Source of the DNA: Calothrix sp. MO_167.B12
GTDB lineage: Bacteria; Cyanobacteriota; Cyanobacteriia; Cyanobacteriales; Nostocaceae
Reading direction: 5' to 3'
DNA length: 64,000 nt
Assembly (NCBI GenBank): GCA_030066045.1
Contig: JASJCJ010000002.1
Span: 1-64,000, forward strand
The position numbers and the translations under genes were made by a program. Position 1 is the stretch's first letter, and every line of letters begins with the position of its first letter. Below are positions 1 through 9,988 of this stretch, piece by piece. The notes beneath the pieces are model-generated. The model saw nothing but the letters and a program-made list of their open reading frames with translations, had not been told where the DNA came from and ran no database searches.

Positions 1-35
1 TTAAACCCCATCCATCTTGAAATCTGGAGTTTTCA

Positions 36-112
36 TGTAGGTTGGGTTGAAGAATGAAACCCAACGATAGCAATGGTTCCGTTGGGTTACGCTATCGCTA
101 ACCCAACCTACA
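36..112. repeat. Small inverted-repeat element, TGTAGGTTGGGTT...AACCCAACCTACA
   Basis: Perfect 13-bp terminal inverted repeat; related copies near 11333, 30761, 36932 and 44996. Confidence 0.75.
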
Positions 113-184
113 ACAATTACGAATCTCAAGGTGGTTTTGGTTTAGATATCAAAATTTATATATATCATCATTGTTTAAAAATAT

Positions 185-769
185 ATGTTTAACAATAATT
201 TTTTAAGTAAACTTACCCATGATTTAAAACAGATTCAGAAAGACGTGAATCATATCAATCAAACGTTTAAAGGTATCAGTCAAGAATTTGATATAGATAA
301 AATTATAGAAGATATTAAAATTGGTTTTCATCACGATTTAAAAAATATATTTTTACAAATCATCAATAATCAGATCCAAGTAGATAGTCAAGAAGATATA
401 GGTAAATTAGTCGAGCAGATTGACAAAATGACAGGCAGAGATTTTGAAGAGTTTTTAGCACAGTGTTTTCAAAAGCTGGGCTATTATGTGAAAATGACCC
501 CAGTTTCTAATGATTTTGGTGCAGACTTAATTGTGCAGAAAAACCTGATTAAATCCGTAGTTCAAGCGAAGAGATATAACAAGAAAGTTGGTGCATCAGC
601 AGTACAAGAAGTGGTAAGTGCAATTAAATATTATGGAGCCAGTGAAGGGATAGTGATTACAAACAATCACTTTACCAAAAATGCTTATAAATTAGCAAAG
701 CCCAATAAAATCGAGCTTTGGGACAGAGAAAGATTAATCGATTTTATTATGATGACTAGAGATAGCTAA
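185..769 (+). CDS. Mrr-like restriction endonuclease family protein
   Basis: ORF with MTGRDFEEFLAQCFQKLGYYV..DFGADLIVQ..VVQAKRYNKKVGASAVQEVVSA, a typical Mrr_cat D-QxK core. Confidence 0.8.
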   Translation: MFNNNFLSKLTHDLKQIQKDVNHINQTFKGISQEFDIDKIIEDIKIGFHHDLKNIFLQIINNQIQVDSQEDIGKLVEQIDKMTGRDFEEFLAQCFQKLGYYVKMTPVSNDFGADLIVQKNLIKSVVQAKRYNKKVGASAVQEVVSAIKYYGASEGIVITNNHFTKNAYKLAKPNKIELWDRERLIDFIMMTRDS

Positions 770-942
770 GAATTATCAAAATCTAATTGATTTGGGTGCG
801 ACTCTTTTAGTGATACGCTTTAGGTTTTGACATAAAGGCTAGGATTTTTACGTGGTCAGGGATATAGCTTTCAAGCATTATAAAAATATTTTTGCTTTAA
901 TCTCCAAAACCATAACATATATGAAGGCTTATTATTGTGTCA

Positions 943-2262
943 TCATTTCTCTGGGTGTATATAATCTATAAAGTAAAATCTGGGAATGAGCCAGAATTTC
1001 AACCAACCATAACCACCTAAACCTAAAATCACTGGTAAACCCACTTGCAATCGCCACCCATCGGGAAGAATCGCCACAAATGCGATCGCAATGGCAAAGT
1101 ATAATAAAAGACCTATCTGTAAACGTTGTAAATTCTTCAAGGCATCTCTACAACTACTACAATGAATGGTATGTTGCTTATATCTGTCTAATAATTCCTC
1201 ACGATTGGGATTAATTTTTACGTATTCTGAAGCATCTATTCCTACTTCCTTCCAAGGCAATTGACCGTGACAATACTTGTCTAACCACTCACGAAATTCA
1301 ATCACCAAGCGATCGGCACTGGTAGGTAGCTTGTAAACTGTTTTCCATACTTGGGGATATTGTGTTTGCTGTAAGAAATTTTCTTGCTGATGGAGAACAA
1401 TCATATCCCCATCTAAAACCTGATTTCTGGTTTTGACATGAGTCCACCACCGAGGTACGAGACGTTGGAGTTTTTGAGCAAAGTTGCGGGGAAATTGAGC
1501 CACAATCCGACATTTACCTGGAGATACAGGCAGACAATAAGTAACTAACCCCACTTGCTTACCTGTATTACCAATTTTTATCTCATACTCTAGACGACAA
1601 GGGGGTTGAAAAGTAATTTTGGTGTCCCAAGCTCCTGAAGTATGTGCTTGGATTAACTCTGGGGTTGATTTGGTAATTTTTAGGGGAATTGGTCGAGCCT
1701 TTTCCCGATTTCCTTGTACACCATGATGGGTAAAAGGAACATGGCTAGGATCGGCGACGTTTTCTACTAAGGTTTGCCAATCATATTCCAAATCTCGCAC
1801 AAAACTTGACCAAACAAAGCCTTTATCTGCATCTAATTGGGGTGATAAAGGTAAGGGTGTGGTTTCTGCTTGGGCTGCGGATTGGGCATCTAACTATACC
1901 CACAGTAAATCATTTGCTTGGCGGACTGGTAGGGAAACTACACAGAAATTGTCTCGATTTTTGGTCAAAATTTCCGGCTTTTCTGCTTGGGGAATGTGGG
2001 TACAAATTCCTTCTCCGTCAAACTGCCAACCATGATAACTACACATTAAGTTACCAGTTTTTGGCTCTACCCTACCTTCACTCAAGGGTGCAAGACGATG
2101 GGGACATTTATCTAAAAATACCCGGAGGGTTTTTGAGGAGGGAGGTTTCCAGATAACTAGGCGAATCCCCAATAAAGTTACAGGTGTGGGACGTTGGGGT
2201 TCAATATCTTCGACGGGTGACAGGGGGTACCATTGTTGAAAAAAGTTGAATTCAGATTGCAT
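943..2262 (-). pseudogene. Rieske 2Fe-2S / pheophorbide a oxygenase-like protein interrupted by one in-frame TAG (1894-1896)
   Basis: ORFs 1894..2322 (Rieske CPHRLAPLSEGR..CSYHGWQFDGEG) and 943..1800 (oxygenase domain, C-terminal TM) share one frame; only a TAG separates them. Confidence 0.8.
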
Positions 2263-2373
2263 TTGGATTTCCCCCTTCACAACCACCAAGTAGTACAGTT
2301 CTAGAAAGCAATTTTCCCACAAGATGACTCTGATTTCATCTTCATGGATTATCTTTCCTGATATCTTGCACCT

Positions 2374-2423
2374 ACACCCTGGAAGAGTGAGGCTATACGA
2401 ACAAAGCCTGCCTACGCAGGCTA
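2374..2423. repeat. Dispersed REP-like repeat with AGCCTGCCTACGCAGGCT hairpin
   Basis: ACACCCTGGAAGAGTGAGGCTATACGAACAAAGCCTGCCTACGCAGGCT; similar at 13805 and, inverted, at 36641. Confidence 0.65.
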
Positions 2424-2687
2424 GTAAATACTAATTTATAGTGTTGTCGATAAAATAATATGTTTATTGCAGACAATTGAAATACTTATTAATACGAGGC
2501 CTGCAAGATTGAGAAATTCTCCCATTCTGCATTCTTAATTCTTCATTCACAATTGTTTCCCGTAACCCAAGCCCCTCGATAAAGAATGCAGGAGTCTAAC
2601 TGATAGATACAAGCCCCCGGATTTATCCGTGGATAAAAACAAACTGTTCTGTGATTATTTCAAGCCCCTGACTTCGGACATGGGGTC

Positions 2688-2734
2688 AATCCAAAATCCA
2701 AAATCTAAAATCTAAAATCTAAAATCTAAAATTG
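2688..2734. repeat. Heptanucleotide tandem repeat (AAAATCT/AAAATCC)n
   Basis: Direct reading, 7-bp period. Confidence 0.85.
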
Positions 2735-2735
2735 A

Positions 2736-4268
2736 ATGACAACTGAAATGATCAAAACTACCCCATCCTCAAAATATATCCTCGCCCTAGATTTAGGTAC
2801 TACGGGCAACAGGGCTTTTGTATTCAATGCCGAAGCAGAGATAATCGGACAAGCATATAAGGAATTAACCCAGTATTATCCAGCACCAGGTTGGTTAGAA
2901 CACGATGCCGAAGAAATTTGGCGGGATACCTGTTGGGTAATGGAAACTGCCATCAAGAATGCCCAAATTATACCAGCAGATATTGCGGCAATGGGGTTAA
3001 CTGTACAACGGGAAACCTGTTTATTGTGGGATCAGAATACGGGTAAACCTCTGCACAATGCCATTGTTTGGCAGGATCGTCGCACGGCACCTTTGTGTAA
3101 TCAGTTACAGCAGCAGGGATATACAGAGGAAATTAACGATCGCACGGGGTTAGTAATTGATGCCTATTTCTCTGCCACTAAGTTAAGCTGGCTGTTGGAG
3201 CATTTAGCAGATGTCGATCGCCAGCAGGTTTTAGCGGGTACTATTGATACTTGGATATTGTGGAAATTAACTAGGGGCAAGGTTCATGCCACGGATCATA
3301 GTAATGCTAGCCGCACCATGTTAATGAATCTAGCTAGTTGTAATTGGGATCAAACCCTACTCAATTTATTACAAATTCCTGCCCATATCCTCCCTGTAAT
3401 TAAACCGAGTATTGGGGATTTTGGGGTGACTGATGCTACCGTAGTAGGGGCAGAAATTCCCATTACAGCCATCCTTGGGGATCAGCAAGCAGCTTTATTC
3501 GGTCATGGTTGCGATCACCCTGGTCAGATGAAATGCACCTATGGCACTGGTAGCTTTTTAGTGGCTCACACTGGCTCGCAAATTGTCCGTTCCCAGCACC
3601 AACTCTTGAGTACCATTGCTTGGAGTCAACTCCAGCAGGATGGTAATTTAGATGTGAGCTATGCCTTAGAAGGCAGTATGTTTACTAGTGGGGCTTGTAT
3701 CCAATGGTTACGGGATGGTATCCAATTAATTGCCAATGCAGGGGAAACGGAAGCTATGGCAAGTCAAGTCACAGACAATGGTGGGGTTTACTTCGTACCG
3801 GCTTTGAGTGGATTAGGGGCACCCCACTGGGATATGAGTGCTAGGGGGGCGTTTTTGGGCATTACGGCGGGGGTACAGCGACAACATATGGTACGCTCTG
3901 TGTTAGAAGCGATCGCATATCAAGTTAAGGAAGTAGTACAAGCAATTAATATATCAAGTAGCACTCCCATTCAAAAGTTAACTGTGGATGGTGGTGCTTG
4001 TGAAAATAATTTTTTGATGCAGTTCCAGGCTGATTTGTTGGGAATACCCGTAGAACGTCCAGCGATGCGAGATACAACTGTCCAGGGGATTGCCTTTGCA
4101 GCTGGTTTAGGGGCGGGATTGTGGCATAGTTACGAACAATTGGTAAGTCAACGGCAAATAGAGCGCGTATTTTATCCCCAGGAGGATAAACAGCTAGAAA
4201 TGGACAGAAACTTCATCACCTGGCAAAAGGCTGTGGAACGGGCTAAGTATTGGGCGGATAATGCATAA
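2736..4268 (+). CDS. glpK: Glycerol kinase
   Basis: 510 aa FGGY kinase: LALDLGTTGNRAFVF, WQDRRTAPLC, GDQQAALFGHGC, DGGACENNFLMQFQADLLGIPVERP. Confidence 0.95.
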   Translation: MTTEMIKTTPSSKYILALDLGTTGNRAFVFNAEAEIIGQAYKELTQYYPAPGWLEHDAEEIWRDTCWVMETAIKNAQIIPADIAAMGLTVQRETCLLWDQNTGKPLHNAIVWQDRRTAPLCNQLQQQGYTEEINDRTGLVIDAYFSATKLSWLLEHLADVDRQQVLAGTIDTWILWKLTRGKVHATDHSNASRTMLMNLASCNWDQTLLNLLQIPAHILPVIKPSIGDFGVTDATVVGAEIPITAILGDQQAALFGHGCDHPGQMKCTYGTGSFLVAHTGSQIVRSQHQLLSTIAWSQLQQDGNLDVSYALEGSMFTSGACIQWLRDGIQLIANAGETEAMASQVTDNGGVYFVPALSGLGAPHWDMSARGAFLGITAGVQRQHMVRSVLEAIAYQVKEVVQAINISSSTPIQKLTVDGGACENNFLMQFQADLLGIPVERPAMRDTTVQGIAFAAGLGAGLWHSYEQLVSQRQIERVFYPQEDKQLEMDRNFITWQKAVERAKYWADNA

Positions 4269-4713
4269 AAGTGACCGGGAGCCTAATTATGAGCTTACCT
4301 AACTGAGATAGTCTAAACTTATTTTGGAGCGATCGCGGTAATTGTGTAAAATTAATTGGGACAAAACCCAAGGGACGGTAAAAGTTTACCAATCCTTTAC
4401 CCAGGCATTCCAAATATAACGGCTGAGTAGCTTGGGAAACCAAATGTTTGGTTAACAAACTACCCAAACCCCTACCTCTCCATGCAGGGAAGACAACCAA
4501 GCTACCCAACTCTTGGGCATCGGCAAAGTTCCGTAATTGAGCGCAAGCCACCACCTTACCCACACATTCAATTACCCAAAATTGTTGCCATCTTATTTGA
4601 GTCGGGTCTAGTTTAGCACCAAATACCAACCGTCGAATTGACCATAAATCATTGGCAATTGCTGGACGCAGAATACATCCTTCTGGTAGTGGTAAATCGC
4701 AGCAATTGATCAT
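4243..4713 (-). CDS. GNAT family N-acetyltransferase
   Basis: ELGSLVVFPAWRGRGLGSLLTKHLV acetyl-CoA-binding motif; likely start at MINCCDLPLPEG; 3' end overlaps glpK by 26 bp. Confidence 0.85.
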   Translation of the reverse strand: MINCCDLPLPEGCILRPAIANDLWSIRRLVFGAKLDPTQIRWQQFWVIECVGKVVACAQLRNFADAQELGSLVVFPAWRGRGLGSLLTKHLVSQATQPLYLECLGKGLVNFYRPLGFVPINFTQLPRSLQNKFRLSQLGKLIIRLPVTFMHYPPNT

Positions 4714-4799
4714 GGTTAGGTTTATGTCCTGGTTCAAAAAGTTACTGGCGCTAAAGTCAAAAGCTCTAAAACTAACCCTCTTCCCTTCTAGCTTGAAAA

Positions 4800-4848
4800 T
4801 AGGCAACAGGCAACAGGCAACAGGCAACAGGTAACAGGTAACAGGTAT
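4800..4848. repeat. Heptanucleotide tandem repeat (AGGCAAC/AGGTAAC)n
   Basis: Direct reading. Confidence 0.9.
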
Positions 4849-4899
4849 TTTCATCCTTGGTTGTGTACCAAGGTTCATGAGGGGCTAACTTGAAAATAG

Positions 4900-4961
4900 G
4901 GAGTGAAGGAGGGAAGGAGTGAAGGAGTGAAGGAGGGAAGGAGTGAAGGAGGGAAGGAGTA
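4900..4961. repeat. Octamer-period tandem repeat (GAGTGAAG/GAGGGAAG)n
   Basis: Direct reading. Confidence 0.85.
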
Positions 4962-5421
4962 GGGGCGGGGTTTCCCCGCCCAGAGTGAGGGAATTATTTT
5001 CATGCTTGGTTGTGGAATTTTCCCGTGGGGGACTAGCTTGAAAATGGTTGTTAGTTGTTAGTTAATGGTTGACAGCTTAGGTGTAATAGCCGCAGTAGGG
5101 GCGCATTGCGTGCTAACTTGAGGATTTAGTCACAAAGCATTTTCATCGGCACTGCTTTGTTCCTTCAGAGCAGGGTCACTGGCGGCAATTGCCACCCGCT
5201 ACGAGTGAAAGAAACACCAGATATTCCATCACCCCATCATCCGATCATCCCATCCTTTCCCCCGTGTTTCTGAAAAGGTAGAGCATCCTCAAAATTTTTT
5301 CAGCGAAATTTCTCAGAATTCTCAGCGATTAATAAGAGTGATTTAATAATCAGGAGCCATACTAAACTTCTCCACTAAACAATAAACAACATAACAAAAA
5401 GCGTAAAACAAAAAAGCCATC

Positions 5422-5937
5422 ATGAAATTACCCAATAGATTAGCACTCTTGTTAATTCTCTTTTTAGCTGTGGGTTGCAATAGTTTACCACCAGAGACAC
5501 CGAACGAAAATACTACTCCCTCAATAGACTCAAATAGTAATGTTAAAAGTCCTCCCAATAATCTTGAGCAAAAGCCAGCCATTAAAAAAGTAGGCTCCTT
5601 TGTCTCTGGAGAACATGCCACTCAAGGAAGTGTTCGTCTTGTGAGTGAGAAAGGACAGACATTTATTAAACTCGATTCTAACTTTAAAACATCTGAACTT
5701 GGCCCTGATTTAGTGGTTATTCTTCATCGTTCCCCCGATGTCATCGGTTCGACTAACCCCCCTGCTTATCCAATTAAAGAAGGAGATTATGTTGTGGTTG
5801 CTCCTTTGCGTCAATTCAGTGGAACCCAACGGTATCTGATCCCAGATAGTATTAATTTGGCAGAGTATAAATCCGTTGGGATTTGGTGTCGTAAATTTAA
5901 TGCTATTTTTGGGGCTGCGGTTCTTCAGTCAGGTTAA
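5422..5937 (+). CDS. DM13 domain-containing lipoprotein
   Basis: Lipobox-like LFLAVGCNS; DM13-type GEHATQGSVRLVSEKGQTFIKLDSNFKTSELGPDLVVILHRS...YKSVGIWCRKFNAIFGAAVL. Confidence 0.85.
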   Translation: MKLPNRLALLLILFLAVGCNSLPPETPNENTTPSIDSNSNVKSPPNNLEQKPAIKKVGSFVSGEHATQGSVRLVSEKGQTFIKLDSNFKTSELGPDLVVILHRSPDVIGSTNPPAYPIKEGDYVVVAPLRQFSGTQRYLIPDSINLAEYKSVGIWCRKFNAIFGAAVLQSG

Positions 5938-6229
5938 GTGCTACGCGCAACTCAAAAGTTATTCAGAGCCAGGGGGCAGGGGAAGCACTTATGTTTTGTC
6001 CTTTATCCCTTCCTCCTAATCCGGTACAAGCCTCCCTTTTTAAGGCGAAAGGAATTTGGGAGAGGTCACAATCAAGAGTCCAAATCCCCTCGGGCTGCCT
6101 CCTGCCTTTCCACTCCTGCTTCCTTCAAGAGTCACTTCCCGAATAGTTGAGAATAAAGTCAATAATTAACCTAAACTTAGTAAATCAGTGTGAGTTCGAC
6201 GAAACTGACGTTAATTTTAACTCCTAACA

Positions 6230-6257
6230 CCGAACTCCGAACTCCGAACTCCGAACT
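6230..6257. repeat. Heptanucleotide tandem repeat (CCGAACT)4
   Basis: Direct reading. Confidence 0.9.
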
Positions 6258-6952
6258 CACGTTAAATACTTGACCCAAACATCGAGGATATCACGAGAAC
6301 CATACCAAATCCCCGGACTTTTGGGAGAGTGCAGTACACCTTCAATGGTTAAATTTTCTGCTCCTGCTAAATGAGCAGCAGTAACAGGAGTAATTCCATC
6401 TCCCCAAGTATCCCCTTGACCACAGGTTAATTGATAACTGCTGTGAGCTAACCAACTACCCCAACTTTTTTGACCAAAAATACTTTTCCCAGCTACGCAA
6501 ACATAACGAACCTGTGGGTAAAATGCCCCTGGATAATTCTGATTAACAAAATCCAAATTCCAGCGAGTCCAACGTTCTTGGCTCATATGGGGCGTGCCCA
6601 AAGTTACCAGAGTAGCTACGTGAGGATAAGCTGACCAAGATAATGGATTTACTTGGTTCCTTCCAGAATAAGGCTTTTCCCCTAAATATATGCGAGATAT
6701 CCAGCCACCAGCCGAATGACCGATTAAGTTAATTTGCGTGGTATTGTACTGCTGTAAAACCTGTTTGACGGTACTATCTAATAGCTCCACAATAGGTGTA
6801 ACAGACTTTCCTCCTAAGGTGGTGAGCCAGTTACGTTTTTTCAGAGGTACGGTGACAGTGGGAAATCCTAATTCCTGGAGAGATTGTTCTAGTTTATAGT
6901 AAGCGATCGCATTTTCTAAATAACCAGGCAGAATAACTGTGGGTAGAGGCAT
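6257..6952 (-). CDS. Alpha/beta hydrolase (lipase/PGAP1-like)
   Basis: INLIGHSAGGWISRIYLG nucleophile elbow, TLGTPH motif. Confidence 0.8.
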   Translation of the reverse strand: MPLPTVILPGYLENAIAYYKLEQSLQELGFPTVTVPLKKRNWLTTLGGKSVTPIVELLDSTVKQVLQQYNTTQINLIGHSAGGWISRIYLGEKPYSGRNQVNPLSWSAYPHVATLVTLGTPHMSQERWTRWNLDFVNQNYPGAFYPQVRYVCVAGKSIFGQKSWGSWLAHSSYQLTCGQGDTWGDGITPVTAAHLAGAENLTIEGVLHSPKSPGIWYGSRDILDVWVKYLT

Positions 6953-7017
6953 GGGAATTAAAGATTTGCAGCAAAAAAGTTCTATATTTAAATTTATCTA
7001 AAATAATATAAAGAATT

Positions 7018-7737
7018 GTGAAAACAGGTATTATCTATGGGATTAGTGTGGGCACTGGGGATCCGGAATTAATTACAGTTAAAGGACTACGCCTACTGCA
7101 ACAATCTCCTGTAATTGCTTTTCCTGCCGGGGTTAATGGCAAACGGGGAATGGCGCAACAGATTATTACACCTTGGTTGCAACCAGAGCAAGAACAATTA
7201 CCTTTAACCTTTCCCTACGTCCGAGATATGTCCGTGCTAGCCCAAGCTTGGATTGCAGCGGCTGAAGCAGTTTGGCAATATTTACAAAACGGCAAAGATG
7301 TGGCTTTTGCCTGCGAAGGTGATGTTAGCTTTTACAGTACCTTTACCTATTTGGCACAAACCCTACAAGGATTACATCCAGAACTCAAAGTTGAATTAGT
7401 GCCCGGAGTTACATCTCCCATGGCAGCTGCATCAGTTTTGGGATGTCCATTGACCATACGTCAGGAAAAATTAGCAATATTACCAGCCATTTATACAATA
7501 GCTGAATTGGCAACAGTTTTAGATTGGGCTGATGTGGTAGTCTTAATGAAAGTCAGTTCAGTTTATCAAAAAGTTTGGAAACTCTTGCAACAGCGCGGCT
7601 TATTGCCAAATAGTAGCATAGTAGTGAGGGCTACTTTACCTGATATGATTACATATAAAAACTTAAGCGATCGCCAAAACTTAGAATTACCCTATTTTTC
7701 AATTTTGATCGTACAAATCACAAATAGAAATAACTAG
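7018..7737 (+). CDS. cobI: Precorrin-2 C(20)-methyltransferase
   Basis: GTG start; IIYGISVGTGDPELITVKGLRLL and VPGVTSPMAAASVLGCPLT tetrapyrrole methylase motifs. Confidence 0.85.
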   Translation: MKTGIIYGISVGTGDPELITVKGLRLLQQSPVIAFPAGVNGKRGMAQQIITPWLQPEQEQLPLTFPYVRDMSVLAQAWIAAAEAVWQYLQNGKDVAFACEGDVSFYSTFTYLAQTLQGLHPELKVELVPGVTSPMAAASVLGCPLTIRQEKLAILPAIYTIAELATVLDWADVVVLMKVSSVYQKVWKLLQQRGLLPNSSIVVRATLPDMITYKNLSDRQNLELPYFSILIVQITNRNN

Positions 7738-8072
7738 TATTTCACCACATTGGTTCATCAGGCTAGGTCAAAGACCCCCGACTTTTGAATCAATATCCAT
7801 ACATCATAGCGATTTCTAAGATAGAAGTTGGGGATTGCTCACACTGCTACTGGTCAAAATTAATGGGAAAGACCACTATGCATTTCAAACAAACAAAGTT
7901 ATGATCATAGATTTATCATTTGAACAGCACCATTTGACAATTTTCCTGTTTATAGACTAAGCAGATGAAGTTATTATTAGGTAATGGGACGCTGCTTTTG
8001 CTCTATTTTTTTTCCAAACAGTAGATAAAATTGCCAGTCCAATTTAAACGAGCCGAGTGAACGATAACAGCT

Positions 8073-9611
8073 ATGTCTTACGTCTCCATTCTCAGAAATA
8101 TACCAGATTTTTTAAGCCAACCAACGGGTATAGCCGCTATAGCTTCCATTGGTATCCATGGAGCCATAGCTTTCATTTTGCCGTTGATGCCTGTAGAATC
8201 GAAACCAAAAGCGATTGCATCATCAAAAGCTGTTGGACTTGTAGAACTGAGTCAGAAAGAACAGCAGCGTTTACCACAAACCTCAGTTGCTCCCAAAGTA
8301 GCACTGCAACCCCAATCACCCCTTCCGAAGTTTAATTCAACCCTGCCCAATCAATCTATATTACCTCCCTTACCACCAAGCTCTTCAACATCTCTGATTC
8401 TGCCTCAACTGCCCAAAACCACATATAAATATCCCACTTCCTCTCTACCTAAAAGGCTGCCTTTAGAAATATATAGAGGCAGCAGATTTAATACTGGTGC
8501 AAGTTCTTATAAACCTTATACTTCTGCATATAGGAATAATTCCACCTATCGCAGGAATTTTAAGACTTCCCGTTCCCGAAATAGAACTATAAATTATGGT
8601 AACCGTAGCAAATTGCAGGCAGTCGATCCCGCATCAACCATTGCTGGCATGAATGGCAATCGGAATTATGGTACCAGCCAATCCAACAATACAGTTAAAA
8701 ACAAAGTTCCCAATCGGCAGCTAGTTGCTCCTGTCAAATCAGCATTTCAGCCTGAGGGAGAATATACTATTGCGGCCAAAGGTGGTTTCCAAGAATTTAA
8801 GCCAAAATCACCAACTAATGCTACCCCATCTCCATCTTCCAGTAAAGCGATCGCAGCACTGAACTCTTATACAAACTTAAGGGAAGAAATTCAACAAACA
8901 TACCCAGGGATTGAACAAAAACGTGTCATTCGTCAAGTCATTCCCACAGACAAAACAGCTTTGCAAGGGGATGTCACGGGGATGTTAGTTGTAGATTCTG
9001 AGGGTAAGGTAGTAGATGCACGTTTCCCATCGGATAAGTCCATTTCTCCGGCACAGAAAGTAGCCATTAGAAAGTATTTTCTCAAAAATCCACCACCAGC
9101 TGGTAAGAATATTTCCTATTACCCATTTAGTTTGAGCTTGCGGAATAGTTCTAATGTGGCTGTTGATAACAAAATACAACCTGGTGCAACTTCCACTAAG
9201 CAATCATTAGAGCAAAGGTTAAGAAGAGCTAAAAATCAGCAAGCCACTGCTCCCAGTCAGCCGGTGAAGATTAAAACTCCCCCACAAGTATCTCCACCAT
9301 CAAACAGCAGCAAAAATCAACAAGCAACTTCTTCTAATCAGCCGGTAAAGATTAAAACTCCCCCACAAGTATCTCCACCATCAAACAGCAGCAAAAATCA
9401 ACAAGCAACTTCTTCTAATCAGCCGGTGAAGATTAAAACTCCCTCACAAGTATCTCCACCATCAAACAGCAGCAAAAATCAACAAGCAACTTCTTCTAAT
9501 CAGCCGGTGAAGATTAAAACTCCCCCACAAGTATCTCCATCATCAAACAGTAGTAAAAAACTCCTTAACACATTACGTAAAGTAAGGGAAAACAGACAAA
9601 ATCAAGATTGA
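8073..9611 (+). CDS. TonB-like/low-complexity protein with C-terminal 27-aa tandem repeats
   Basis: N-terminal hydrophobic segment, Pro/Ser-rich middle, TonB-C-like GDVTGMLVVDSEGKVVDARFPSD, 4x KNQQATSSNQPVKIKTPPQVSPPSNSS. Confidence 0.65.
   Translation: MSYVSILRNIPDFLSQPTGIAAIASIGIHGAIAFILPLMPVESKPKAIASSKAVGLVELSQKEQQRLPQTSVAPKVALQPQSPLPKFNSTLPNQSILPPLPPSSSTSLILPQLPKTTYKYPTSSLPKRLPLEIYRGSRFNTGASSYKPYTSAYRNNSTYRRNFKTSRSRNRTINYGNRSKLQAVDPASTIAGMNGNRNYGTSQSNNTVKNKVPNRQLVAPVKSAFQPEGEYTIAAKGGFQEFKPKSPTNATPSPSSSKAIAALNSYTNLREEIQQTYPGIEQKRVIRQVIPTDKTALQGDVTGMLVVDSEGKVVDARFPSDKSISPAQKVAIRKYFLKNPPPAGKNISYYPFSLSLRNSSNVAVDNKIQPGATSTKQSLEQRLRRAKNQQATAPSQPVKIKTPPQVSPPSNSSKNQQATSSNQPVKIKTPPQVSPPSNSSKNQQATSSNQPVKIKTPSQVSPPSNSSKNQQATSSNQPVKIKTPPQVSPSSNSSKKLLNTLRKVRENRQNQD
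9231..9554 (+). repeat. Four in-frame 81-bp tandem repeats
   Basis: AAAAATCAACAAGCAACTTCTTCTAATCAGCCGGTRAAGATTAAAACTCCC... repeated four times, near identical in DNA. Confidence 0.95.
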
Positions 9612-9627
9612 TATCCTCTCTTTGTTT

Positions 9628-9660
9628 AGAATCCCGACTTCTTAAAGAAGTCGGGATTCT
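9628..9660 (+). terminator. Intrinsic terminator after the TonB-like gene
   Basis: AGAATCCCGACTTCTT-A-AAGAAGTCGGGATTCT perfect palindrome followed by TTTT, 17 bp after the stop codon. Confidence 0.75.
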
Positions 9661-9713
9661 TTTACCTAGACTGATGAACAAAGAAGTCGGGGATGTTTTA
9701 TAGTGATACGCGC

Positions 9714-9760
9714 AAGTAATAAGTAATAAGTAATAAGTAATAAGTAATAAGTAATAAGTT
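9714..9760. repeat. Heptanucleotide tandem repeat (AAGTAAT)6-7
   Basis: Direct reading. Confidence 0.95.
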
Positions 9761-9988
9761 TACTGTTCACAGGTTTTCAGTATTCAAAAATATCCGCGCC
9801 CTCATTAAGTAGTGCTATACCTAACCTGGAATTGATAACAAAAAGAATGCTAAACTTTCATTTTGGAGCGAATGTTGAAGAAGCATTTAGGAATTAGGAA
9901 TTTAGAATTCAGAACGCAGAAAAAATTTAATTCTACATTTTTAATGCTACACTTTTAATTCTCAATTCTAAATTCTCAATTTTAAATT

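Noticed and set aside
1298-1513. Minus-strand ORF inside the Rieske oxygenase gene
   Set aside because: Alternative frame overlapping a clear protein family match.
1806-2156. Plus-strand 116-aa ORF
   Set aside because: Antisense to the Rieske domain; no recognisable family.
5938-6150. 70-aa ORF after the DM13 gene
   Set aside because: Composition and sequence resemble intergenic filler; no family recognised.
8057-8335. 92-aa plus-strand ORF overlapping the TonB-like gene start
   Set aside because: Alternative frame of the longer ORF with better coding features.
9231-9554. CRISPR or noncoding satellite
   Set aside because: 81-bp units preserve the reading frame and have no unique spacers; they are coding repeats.
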